From: M3007 sp964630705
GTDB lineage: Bacteria; Bacteroidota; Bacteroidia; Chitinophagales; Saprospiraceae
Direction: 5' to 3'
Assembly (NCBI GenBank): GCA_964630705.1
Contig: CAZVZH010000006.1
Span: forward strand, 1 to 53,683
Length of the DNA stretch: 53,683 nt
Position 1 is the stretch's first letter, and every line of letters starts with the position of its first letter. The notes under the pieces are model-generated. The model did no database searches and was not told where the DNA came from. It worked only from the letters and a program-made list of their open reading frames with translations. Below are positions 7,971 to 15,904 of the stretch, in pieces. The position numbers and the translations under genes are program-made.

Positions 7971-10889
7971 ATGCTCCGACGCATTTCCCGGCGCCCCGCT
8001 TTGCTCCCAATTTTCTTTTCTGCGGCACTTGCAACCGCCGCCTGGGGAGGGCTTTTCGCTCAAAAACCCACCCCTGCCGCCACCCGCCTCCAAGGCTTCG
8101 AACAACGCCAAACCCTGAAAAAAAACAGCCAGACCCAAGCGCTGAAAGCGGAAAACATCGGCCCGTCGGTGTTTTCCGGCCGTGTGGTCGACGTGGAGGC
8201 CGACCCGCTCGACCCAACCAAAATGTACGTCGCCTACGCTTCCGGCGGTCTGTGGTACAGCGCCAACAACGGCACCACCTTCGATCCACTGTTCGACCAT
8301 GAAGCCTCCATGACCATCGGCGATATCGCCGTCGACTGGCGGCGCAATGTCGTGTGGGTCGGCACCGGCGAAAACAACAGCAGCCGTTCGTCCTACGCCG
8401 GCACCGGTATTTACCGCAGCGCCGACGGGGGTAAAACTTGGGAACACCGCGGCTTGCCCGAAAGCCACCACATTAGCCGGGTAGTGCTGCACCCGACCGA
8501 CCCCCAGGTGCTCTGGGTGGCCGTGCTCGGGCACTTGTACACCCCAAATGCCGAGCGCGGTGTATACCGCAGCACCGACGGCGGGCGCAGCTGGAGCCGC
8601 ACGCTTTTTGTAGATTCACTCTCCGGCGCCGTTGACCTCTGCCTCGACCCCGTTGTGCCGAACACCCTGTACGCCGCCACCTGGCAACGCGAACGCCAAG
8701 CCTGGAATTTCTCCGGCGCAGGCCCGGGCTCAGCTATTTGGAAAAGCACCGACGGCGGCGCTACCTGGGGGCGGCTCAGCACCCCGGAAAGCGGCTTCCC
8801 TTCCGGCCCCAACACGGGTAGAATCGGCCTGACAGCCGGGGTCAAAAACGGCGAAACCGTGCTGTACGCCTGCGTCGACAATCAAAACCCAAAACCGGCA
8901 AAAGAAAAACCTGAGCCGGATGTGTTGACCAAAGACCAGCTGCGAACGATTTCGGCCGCTGATTTTGCCAAAATCTCCGACGAGCTGCTGGCCGCTTTTT
9001 TGAAAGAAAACGACTTCCCGGAAAAATACTCGGCCAAAAAAGTGAAAGCCATGGTGGAAAAAGGCGCCATCACGCCGCAAACCCTGGTGGAATACCTCGA
9101 AGACGCCAACGCCAAATTGTTCGACGTGGACTACATCGGCGCCGAGGTGTACGTCAGCGCCGACGGCGGCCGCAGCTGGCGCCGCAGCCACGAGGAGCCA
9201 CTCGAACGGATGAATTTTACCTACGGGTACTATTTTTCCAATATCCGCTGCCTGGCCGACAATCCCGACAAACTGTACCTGCTCGGGTTCCTCATTATCC
9301 GCTCCGAAGACGGCGGCAAAACCTGGAAAAACATCAACGGCGACAACGTGCATGTCGACCACCATGCCCTATGGCTCAACCCTAACCGCCCCGGCCACCT
9401 CATCAACGGCAACGACGGGGGCCTCAATATTTCCTGGGATGATGGCGCCTCCTGGGCCAAGTGCAACCAACCGCCCGTCGGTCAGTTTTACGCCGTAGCC
9501 GCCGATGCCGACGAACCCTACAACGTGTACGGCGGCGCCCAGGATAATGGCGTTTGGGCCGGCCCCAGCAACTACCAAGCCTCCTCGCAGTGGCATGGCT
9601 CCGGCCGCTACCCCTACCAGTCGTTGCTCGGCGGCGACGGCATGCAAGTGGCTGTCGATACCCGCAACAACAACACCGTGTATACCGGCTTTCAGTTTGG
9701 CAATTATTTCCGCATCGACAAAAACTCGGGCAAACGCAAACCCATCACGCCCAAACACGAACTCGGCGAACGCCCACTGCGCTTCAACTGGCAAACCCCC
9801 ATTCAGCTGAGGACCCACCAGCAAGATGTGCTCTACCTGGGCGCTCACCGGCTGTACCGGTCCTTCAACCGCGGCGACGATTGGGAGGCTATTTCCGGCG
9901 ACCTCACCCGCGGCGGCCGCGCCGGCAATGTACCCTATGGCACTTTGACCACCCTTTCGGAAAGCCCGCTCAAGTTCGGCCTGCTCTACACCGGCTCCGA
10001 CGACGGCTGCATCCACCTCAGCCGCGACGGCGGCGATAGCTGGACGCGCATTTCTGACTCCCTGCCGGCTGCCGTTCAAAAACTTTGGGTGTCGCGGGTG
10101 ATCGCCTCCGCACACGAAAAAAGCCGGGTGTACGCCAGCCTCAACGGCTATCGCAACGACGATTTTACGGCCTACCTCTTCGCTTCCGAAAACTACGGGA
10201 AAACTTGGCAGCGCATCGGCGCCGACCTGCCCCCCGAACCAGTCAACGCTGTGCGCGAAGACCCCGCCAATGCCAATGTACTGTATGTTGGCACCGACCA
10301 CGGCTTGTACGTTTCGCTCGACCGGGGCGCCAGTTTTCAATTGCTTTGCCCCGACCTGCCGGCAGTGCCGGTGCACGATCTGGCTGTGCAGTCCAAAGCC
10401 CGCGAATTGGTCGTGGCTACGCACGGTCGCTCCCTGTTTAAAATCAATATCGCACCGGTACAGGCCCTGACGCCGGAAGTGCTAGCAGCAGCCGTTCATG
10501 TTTTTGAACTGCCCAAGCGCCGGTTTTCCAAAAATTGGGGCAAGAAACAGCCGTATGCCGAGTTGAAAGACCCGGAGTTGCCCGTGGTATTTTATGCGGC
10601 GGCGGCCGGTATGGCGAGCTGGACGGTTAAAACAAAAAGCGGTTTGGCGCTGAATAATGGGCAGTTGGATTGTGTTAAAGGCCTGAACTCCTTTACCTTC
10701 GCCCTCGACCTCCAGGAACTTGCCCTGAAAAAATACTTGAAGGAATTGCAAGATGCCCGGAAAGATTCCAAATCTCCGGTCGTACTCGCCAAAGCCGATA
10801 CCGGCAAGTATTATTTGCAAAAAGGCGTCTACATTTTTGAACTGCAAAAAGACGGCCAGGCGGTAAGCGTCGAGTTCACGATAGAATAA
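7971..10889 (+). CDS. Secreted BNR/sortilin-like beta-propeller protein
   Basis: A 972-residue protein with an N-terminal signal peptide (LPIFFSAALATAAWGGLFAQ). At least seven Asp-box (BNR) turns of the S-x-DGG-x-T/S-W type are visible, for example SADGGKTWEH, STDGGRSWSR, STDGGATWGR, SEDGGKTWKN and SRDGGDSWTR, which indicates two sialidase/VPS10-like propellers in tandem. A charged, helical insertion of about 80 residues (around 8890-9130) interrupts the first propeller. The C-terminal 170 residues form a non-propeller domain. Homologues are common in Bacteroidota and are often called glycosyl hydrolase or VPS10 proteins, but no sialidase catalytic residues are obvious, so binding is as likely as catalysis. 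The ATG at 7971 is selected because the signal peptide begins there. Confidence 0.82.
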   Translation: MLRRISRRPALLPIFFSAALATAAWGGLFAQKPTPAATRLQGFEQRQTLKKNSQTQALKAENIGPSVFSGRVVDVEADPLDPTKMYVAYASGGLWYSANNGTTFDPLFDHEASMTIGDIAVDWRRNVVWVGTGENNSSRSSYAGTGIYRSADGGKTWEHRGLPESHHISRVVLHPTDPQVLWVAVLGHLYTPNAERGVYRSTDGGRSWSRTLFVDSLSGAVDLCLDPVVPNTLYAATWQRERQAWNFSGAGPGSAIWKSTDGGATWGRLSTPESGFPSGPNTGRIGLTAGVKNGETVLYACVDNQNPKPAKEKPEPDVLTKDQLRTISAADFAKISDELLAAFLKENDFPEKYSAKKVKAMVEKGAITPQTLVEYLEDANAKLFDVDYIGAEVYVSADGGRSWRRSHEEPLERMNFTYGYYFSNIRCLADNPDKLYLLGFLIIRSEDGGKTWKNINGDNVHVDHHALWLNPNRPGHLINGNDGGLNISWDDGASWAKCNQPPVGQFYAVAADADEPYNVYGGAQDNGVWAGPSNYQASSQWHGSGRYPYQSLLGGDGMQVAVDTRNNNTVYTGFQFGNYFRIDKNSGKRKPITPKHELGERPLRFNWQTPIQLRTHQQDVLYLGAHRLYRSFNRGDDWEAISGDLTRGGRAGNVPYGTLTTLSESPLKFGLLYTGSDDGCIHLSRDGGDSWTRISDSLPAAVQKLWVSRVIASAHEKSRVYASLNGYRNDDFTAYLFASENYGKTWQRIGADLPPEPVNAVREDPANANVLYVGTDHGLYVSLDRGASFQLLCPDLPAVPVHDLAVQSKARELVVATHGRSLFKINIAPVQALTPEVLAAAVHVFELPKRRFSKNWGKKQPYAELKDPELPVVFYAAAAGMASWTVKTKSGLALNNGQLDCVKGLNSFTFALDLQELALKKYLKELQDARKDSKSPVVLAKADTGKYYLQKGVYIFELQKDGQAVSVEFTIE

Positions 10890-10933
10890 TTGCGCAAACA
10901 CTAAACTCTCATCCTTTCAATTGCTCTGAAACA

Positions 10934-11662
10934 ATGAAAAAAGCTAAAAATTTATTCCTGATAACATTGGCCGCCGGCGCCCTGTTCTTGAGCGGCTGTT
11001 TGCACATACTCGAGGAAGTCACCCTGAAAAACGATGGTTCGGGGAAATACGCCATGACCATCGACATGAGCGAGATGAAATCTATGATGGACATGTTCAA
11101 AGGCATGGGCGAAGACAGTACGGCCGAGGAATCAGCCGAGGCGCCGCCCGACAATGGTATGAGTGAAATGGGCACCCAACTGAGCGCGGTTGCTCAATCG
11201 CTCCAGGGCATCAGCGGTATCGCCGATGTGTTGGAAATCAATGACACCGCTGCGTTTAAATTCGGCTATTCTTTCAGTTTTGCCAACATAGCCGCTCTGA
11301 ACAAAGCCATGCGCATCATCAACAAGGAAAAGTACGACAGCAAGGTGGAAGAGGTGTTCCAGTTCAGCGGCAAATCGTTCGAGCGCTTTGCCAGCGGCGA
11401 CCTGGGCGCCGAAATCAAAAAAGCTATGTCGGAAAACGAATCGGACGACGACGAAGGCTCGATGGAAATGGTGAAAACATTTTTCTCCGATATGAGCTAC
11501 CGGCAGGTCTATCATTTCCCCGACCGGCGGGTGAAAAAATCCAGCAATACCTTATCTGAAATCAGCGACGACGGCCACACGCTCACCATCACGATTATGC
11601 CTTTTGATGAAGATCAGCAAAAGAAAAACGTGGGTATTGGCACCAAAGTAAAACTGAAGTAG
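10934..11662 (+). CDS. Lipoprotein of unknown function
   Basis: A 242-residue protein with a clear lipoprotein signal: a basic N-terminus MKKAKN, a hydrophobic core and the lipobox LSGC (Cys22). The mature part starts LHILEEVTLKNDGSGKYAMTIDMSEMK and is rich in Met, Asp and Glu; the pattern of a short beta hairpin followed by a long helical region is typical of periplasm-facing Bacteroidota lipoproteins. No known domain is recognised. It follows the propeller gene by 44 bp on the same strand and is probably co-transcribed, so it may work with that protein at the envelope. Confidence 0.72.
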   Translation: MKKAKNLFLITLAAGALFLSGCLHILEEVTLKNDGSGKYAMTIDMSEMKSMMDMFKGMGEDSTAEESAEAPPDNGMSEMGTQLSAVAQSLQGISGIADVLEINDTAAFKFGYSFSFANIAALNKAMRIINKEKYDSKVEEVFQFSGKSFERFASGDLGAEIKKAMSENESDDDEGSMEMVKTFFSDMSYRQVYHFPDRRVKKSSNTLSEISDDGHTLTITIMPFDEDQQKKNVGIGTKVKLK

Positions 11663-11668
11663 GCGACA

Positions 11669-12391
11669 CTACCCTTGTTCTCCAATCAGCCCATTCCATT
11701 GCCGCGCCGGCACCCTGGGATGGGCTGACCATTTTTCCAACTTCCAGTCCATTGCTTCCAGGTTGTTGAAATTCATTTTATAGTCGAACTGCGACGGCAC
11801 ATCGTAGCAGTAGCCATGGTAGTAAAATTGTTTGCCCAGGCTTTGGGCGTACTCCAGTTCAAGCAGCATGGTGAACGTGCCCAGGCTGCGCCGAGCGTAT
11901 TCGGTGTCGAAAAAACAATAGGTGCCCGACACGGCGTTTTCGCCCAGGTGGATAAAACTGGAAGCAATGTGTTTGTTTCCGTCAAAAATGGAAAATTCAA
12001 GCCCCGGTGTGGGCACTTCCCAGGCCATGGGATGGAGAAACGAATAGACCGACAAAGGCTGCCGTTCCTCGACACGCTGGGTATGTTTCTTGAACAAGCT
12101 TTCTTTTTCGGGTGTTAGTGCAATAGGCGCTTGCACAATCCGAAAATCTGCATTTTTGCGCAGTAGCTGGCGCTGGCTTTTGGAAAAATCCAGCGGACGG
12201 TCCAGCCGGATGCGCAGCGGAATGGTTTGGCAGATCCGACCCCGGCAGGCTGCAAAATTGTGCCGGATGACCGAGCGCCCCAACAAACGCCAGCCGCCTT
12301 GCAAAAAGCGATCGAACACCGCTCCTTCCATCGGGAATATCTCGGTGGTTTCGTCGATGATCTCTTCCAGAAAAGAACGGTGGGTTTGCAT
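11669..12391 (-). CDS. Ate/Bpt-like aminoacyl-tRNA--protein transferase homologue
   Basis: A 240-residue protein resembling the C-terminal GNAT-like domain of arginyl/leucyl-tRNA--protein transferases, which add an amino acid to N-terminal Asp or Glu and feed the N-degron pathway. The best evidence is the block GTYCFFDTEYARRSLGTF followed by LELEYAQSLGKQFYYHGYCY and NFNNLEAMDW, which copies the family's Y-F-DP-x-SLGTF and YYYLGYY layout. The usual N-terminal zinc/Cys cluster is weak here (only CRGRIC at about residues 50-55), so activity is uncertain. The start MQTHRSFLEE (12389-12391) is chosen over a frame to 12436 that overlaps the divergent promoter. Only 6 bp separate its stop from the preceding lipoprotein's. 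Confidence 0.62.
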   Translation of the reverse strand: MQTHRSFLEEIIDETTEIFPMEGAVFDRFLQGGWRLLGRSVIRHNFAACRGRICQTIPLRIRLDRPLDFSKSQRQLLRKNADFRIVQAPIALTPEKESLFKKHTQRVEERQPLSVYSFLHPMAWEVPTPGLEFSIFDGNKHIASSFIHLGENAVSGTYCFFDTEYARRSLGTFTMLLELEYAQSLGKQFYYHGYCYDVPSQFDYKMNFNNLEAMDWKLEKWSAHPRVPARQWNGLIGEQG

Positions 12392-12447
12392 AGCGGTTTG
12401 GGAAACAGCAGTCGGCCGGCTCAAAGTTTCACGCAATTTTACGGAAA

Positions 12448-12478
12448 TTGTCGGGAGTGCAATTCTGCCTTATTTTCA
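12448..12478 (+). promoter_or_regulatory. Possible promoter for PEP carboxylase
   Basis: TTG (12448-12450), 20 nt, then TATTTTCA (12471-12478). This matches the Bacteroidota consensus except for the last two bases of the -7 box, and lies 25 bp before the ATG. Confidence 0.3.
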
Positions 12479-12503
12479 ATTTTTTAGAAAAAAACAATCC
12501 TTA

Positions 12504-15071
12504 ATGCTAAAATTCGATTCACCTATTGCCCTGCCTTACCACACTTACAACAGCCTCTTTCTAAGCCTGCCCTTCCGGGGTATCGAAGAAACCGGTACCC
12601 ATTTGGCCATTTTTGCCCAGGCCTGCCAAGAAGGAATAGCGGCCGGCTGGTCGCCGGAGAAAATCCTGGGCACCTACTGGGAAGAATATGCGGAGAAACA
12701 AAGCCCGAAGGAGCGCCTCGACTTATTGTTCAATTTTATTCAATACCTGGAGCGGCAGGTGGTGTTGTTCGATTCGGTGGAAGATGCCTTGTTTGAAAAA
12801 ACACACCCGCAAAGCGGTCCTGGCTCGGTGAACCAACTCTTGCTGCGGCTGACCAACGCGGAGCAACGGCAGCGCCTCTTGGAAAAACTTCAGACGTTTC
12901 AACTTCGGCTCGTGCTCACCGCGCACCCTACGCAGTTTTACCCGGGAAAAGTGCTGGGCATCATCAACGACCTCAGTCAGGAAATTCGCGAAAATGATCT
13001 CGACCAGATCCGGCTCCTGCTCATGCAATTGGGCAAAACCACCTTTCTCAACCGGGAGCGCCCAACCCCGCTCGACGAAGCCATCAGCCTGGGTTGGTAC
13101 CTCGAAAACGTGTTTTACCCGACCATCCCGGAAATTTTGTTCCGCTTGTTGCGCGCCTTGGATCAGGACGTGACCCGGTTTGAAAACCCGCAACTGCTCG
13201 CACTCGGCTTCTGGCCCGGCGGCGACCGCGACGGCAACCCTTACGTAACTGCTGAAATTACCCGCACGGTGGCCGACCGCATGCGCCAGTCCATCCTACG
13301 GCGCTACTATTACGATATCCGGCAACTGCGCCGGCGGCTCACCTTTCGCGGTACGGAAGACTGGATCGCCACGGCTGAACAAAAAATAAACAACACCCTC
13401 TACCGCCCCGATCAACCCGGATATGCTTCCAGCAACGAATTACTGGCCGATTTGCTGGAAGCGCGGCGTATTTTGGTGGAAGAACACGCAGGGCTCTTTG
13501 TGGACGAGCTGGATTTGTTCATCCTCAAAGTACGGGTGTTCGGGTTCTTTTTCGCCAGCATCGATATCCGTCAGGACAGCCGGAAGCACAGCCTGGTTTG
13601 GGCGGCAATTTTGAAAAAACACGAAGAAAAAAATCCGGCATTCCAGTTGGAGGCTTACCAAAATGCCTCCGAAAACGAGCAGATCGAGCAGCTGTTGGAA
13701 TTACCGGTGCAACTGGATGAAAACGATTACGAAGATCCCTTTGTACAGGAAACCCTGCGTTCCGTGCAAGCCATTCCCGCTATTCAAAATAGCAACGGCG
13801 CGTTTGGCTGCCACCGCTACATTATCAGCAACTGCCAAACGGCGCGGCATGTGGTGGAGGTGTTGGCATTGGCGCGGCGCTTGATGCCCACCGACCCGGG
13901 CCTCGCGCTCGACGTCGTGCCTCTGTTCGAAACCGTCGAAGACCTTGCCGCCGCTGGCCCGGTAATGGCAACCTTATACACCCACCCGCAATATGCCCGG
14001 CACCTGGCGCAACGCGGCAACAAACAAACGATCATGCTTGGCTTCTCCGACGGCACCAAAGACGGCGGTTACCTGCGGGCCAACTGGGGCATCTACCAGG
14101 CGAAAGAAGCGCTCACCCGCGTGAGCCGGCAATACGGCGTTTCGGTGGTCTTTTTCGATGGCCGCGGCGGTCCTCCCGGAAGGGGTGGCGGCAACAACGC
14201 CAATTACTACGCGGCTCAGGGCGCCGACATTGAAAACCGGGAAATACAAGTCACTATTCAGGGGCAAACCGTGAGCAGTACCTATGGTATGGAGGCCTCA
14301 GCCCGGTTCAATATCGAGCGTTTGTTGACCTCCGGAATTGAAAACCACTTGTTCGGCACGCACGCCCACGAATTGTCGGATGCCGACCGCGACCTGCTCG
14401 ACCGCCTGGCAGAGGCTGCTTATCAAGCCTATTTGAAATTAAAGAACGACCCCTTGTTTGTTCCCTATCTCGAAGAAATTACGCCGCTGAAATGGTACGG
14501 CAAAACCAATATTGCCAGTCGCCCCACCAAGCGCGGCGGCGATGCCAAATTGAAATTCGAGGATCTGCGCGCGATCCCCTTCGTGGGCGCCTGGGCTCAA
14601 ATGAAACAAAACGTACCGGGCTATCATGGTTTTGGCGCAGCCTTGCTCCAGTTGAAACAAGAAGGGCGCTGGGAGGAGCTGCGCGATTTGTACCGCCGCT
14701 CGATGTTTTTCCGCACCCTGGTTGAAAATTCCATGCAGGCCCTGAGCAAATCCAATTTTGGCGTTACCAAATACCTTGCTGAACACCCTCGTTTCGGCGG
14801 TTTTTGGAAAAACCTGGAAGAAGAATACTTGCAGGCTACGGAAACTTTATTGGCTTTATCCGATCAACAAGCTTTGCTGGAGCAAAATCCGGCTTCCCGT
14901 GCCAGTATTCAACTGCGGGAAACGATTGTGCAGCCGTTGATTGCCATTCAGCAGTATGCCTTGCAACAATTACAGGCGGGCCAGCTGAGCGAGGAAATAG
15001 AACAGGCTTGCCACAAACTCGTCTTGCGCGCCATGTTCGGCATAATCAATGCCGCCCGCAATGCCGCCTGA
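12504..15071 (+). CDS. ppc: Phosphoenolpyruvate carboxylase, Bacteroidota type
   Basis: PEP carboxylase makes oxaloacetate from PEP and bicarbonate and refills the TCA cycle. The 855-residue protein shows the key blocks: LTAHPTQ with catalytic His141, FWPGGDRDGNPYVT, FGFFFASIDIRQDS, MLGFSDGTKDGGY, FFDGRGGPPGRGGG, and SRPTKRGGDAKL. The glycine-rich block has Asp552 where classical enzymes have His (FHGRGG), and the C-terminus ends NAARNAA rather than the classical RNTG; I recall both as features of the Bacteroidota branch. The ATG at 12504 starts MLKFDSPIALPYHTYNSL; the open frame extends to 12090 but runs antisense through the Ate-like gene and is rejected. A strong hairpin terminator follows. 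Confidence 0.93.
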   Translation: MLKFDSPIALPYHTYNSLFLSLPFRGIEETGTHLAIFAQACQEGIAAGWSPEKILGTYWEEYAEKQSPKERLDLLFNFIQYLERQVVLFDSVEDALFEKTHPQSGPGSVNQLLLRLTNAEQRQRLLEKLQTFQLRLVLTAHPTQFYPGKVLGIINDLSQEIRENDLDQIRLLLMQLGKTTFLNRERPTPLDEAISLGWYLENVFYPTIPEILFRLLRALDQDVTRFENPQLLALGFWPGGDRDGNPYVTAEITRTVADRMRQSILRRYYYDIRQLRRRLTFRGTEDWIATAEQKINNTLYRPDQPGYASSNELLADLLEARRILVEEHAGLFVDELDLFILKVRVFGFFFASIDIRQDSRKHSLVWAAILKKHEEKNPAFQLEAYQNASENEQIEQLLELPVQLDENDYEDPFVQETLRSVQAIPAIQNSNGAFGCHRYIISNCQTARHVVEVLALARRLMPTDPGLALDVVPLFETVEDLAAAGPVMATLYTHPQYARHLAQRGNKQTIMLGFSDGTKDGGYLRANWGIYQAKEALTRVSRQYGVSVVFFDGRGGPPGRGGGNNANYYAAQGADIENREIQVTIQGQTVSSTYGMEASARFNIERLLTSGIENHLFGTHAHELSDADRDLLDRLAEAAYQAYLKLKNDPLFVPYLEEITPLKWYGKTNIASRPTKRGGDAKLKFEDLRAIPFVGAWAQMKQNVPGYHGFGAALLQLKQEGRWEELRDLYRRSMFFRTLVENSMQALSKSNFGVTKYLAEHPRFGGFWKNLEEEYLQATETLLALSDQQALLEQNPASRASIQLRETIVQPLIAIQQYALQQLQAGQLSEEIEQACHKLVLRAMFGIINAARNAA

Positions 15072-15083
15072 TACGGCAAAAAA

Positions 15084-15118
15084 ACTCCCCTCAAAAGCGC
15101 CATGCTTTTGAGGGGAGT
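15084..15118. terminator. Bidirectional hairpin terminator
   Basis: Perfect 15-bp stem (actcccctcaaaagc, 15084-15098, with complement at 15104-15118) and a 5-nt loop. It lies between the convergent ppc and STAS genes and is preceded by an A-run (15078-15083) that acts as a T-run on the minus strand. Confidence 0.8.
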
Positions 15119-15144
15119 GCGGTTAATAAGTGCTGGGGAGCGTT

Positions 15145-15516
15145 TTATTCGCCTTTCAGTTCGCGTTCAATTTCTTCCATTTTTACATAATCGACGGCTT
15201 CGCTGAGTGTAGGGGCCATGGCGAGAATGGTGTCGAGGCGGGAAATTTCAATCAGTTTGGTCACCATCGGTTGTAATTGCCCGGCAATTACAAAAGAGCC
15301 GGAATCTTTCCACAGGCGGTGCGCTGTCAATATGGCACTCAAACCGCTGGAGTCGACAAACTTGACATGGGATAAATCCAGGATCAGATTGCGAATACCC
15401 TCCTGATTGAAGATGATAAAATCGCTTTTCAGCTGAGGGGAAATGACGGAATTCAGGTTTTCCTCCTCCAGCGTCAACACGGCATATTGATCCTGTTTAT
15501 CGATGTTGTATTTCAT
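15145..15516 (-). CDS. STAS-domain anti-sigma-factor antagonist
   Basis: A 123-residue single STAS domain of the SpoIIAA/RsbV type. In partner-switching systems such proteins are phosphorylated on a Ser by a kinase anti-sigma factor and bind it when dephosphorylated. The phosphorylation motif FVDSSGLSAIL is present at about residues 53-63, preceded by a beta-strand LILDLSHVKF. Both the order of secondary structure and the length fit the family. No kinase (RsbW-like) or phosphatase partner lies next to it in this window; the divergent neighbour is clpC. The ATG start MKYNIDKQDQ is supported by the conserved first strand. Confidence 0.85.
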   Translation of the reverse strand: MKYNIDKQDQYAVLTLEEENLNSVISPQLKSDFIIFNQEGIRNLILDLSHVKFVDSSGLSAILTAHRLWKDSGSFVIAGQLQPMVTKLIEISRLDTILAMAPTLSEAVDYVKMEEIERELKGE

Positions 15517-15904
15517 AGGTGTCTGATTTTCAAAAAAATAAATACTGGCATCGCAACCTATTTTGGAAAAATCAGGTCCAAGCGAGTGGCAAATTTAGAG
15601 AATGGTTTGCGGAATACACCAACAAATTGAAACGCTTTTTTGAGCCGGCCGCAGCCTGACAGGGCGTCAGCAGGCCTCACTTGGCACCGTTTTTTATGAT
15701 GTTTAACCGAGACTAAGAGCATGTAAAGGAAATTCCCGCTAAATTCTACAGAACCAGTTGATGACATTTTTTGTTAAAAGCAGACCTGTTTCAGCCGGAA
15801 AACTGAAATTTTCCAGACAATACGTTTAAACTTGTCCCATCGAAACGCGTAGGGAATTTATCCCTTGCTCCGGTTCAAAAATTTTACCTTTTACTCCATT
15901 TTGC
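15517..15904. other. Divergent intergenic region between STAS gene and clpC
   Basis: This 388-bp stretch has no convincing gene; a 69-codon frame on the minus strand (15558-15767) has no recognisable features. It must contain the promoters of both flanking genes. The clpC promoter is visible at its right end; no clear box for the STAS gene was found. Confidence 0.6.
15865..15892 (+). promoter_or_regulatory. Promoter of clpC
   Basis: TTG at 15865-15867, a 17-nt spacer and TACCTTTT at 15885-15892, a good match to the Bacteroidota TTG-N17-23-TAnnTTTG consensus, 12 bp before the ATG. No CIRCE element is seen. Confidence 0.5.

Noticed and set aside
9369..10424. 351-codon open frame on the minus strand
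   Set aside because: Antisense to the propeller gene; Val/Ala/Gly-rich translation typical of GC-rich shadow frames.
15558..15767. 69-codon frame between the STAS gene and clpC
   Set aside because: No domain, no promoter or start context, and biased basic composition; likely non-coding.
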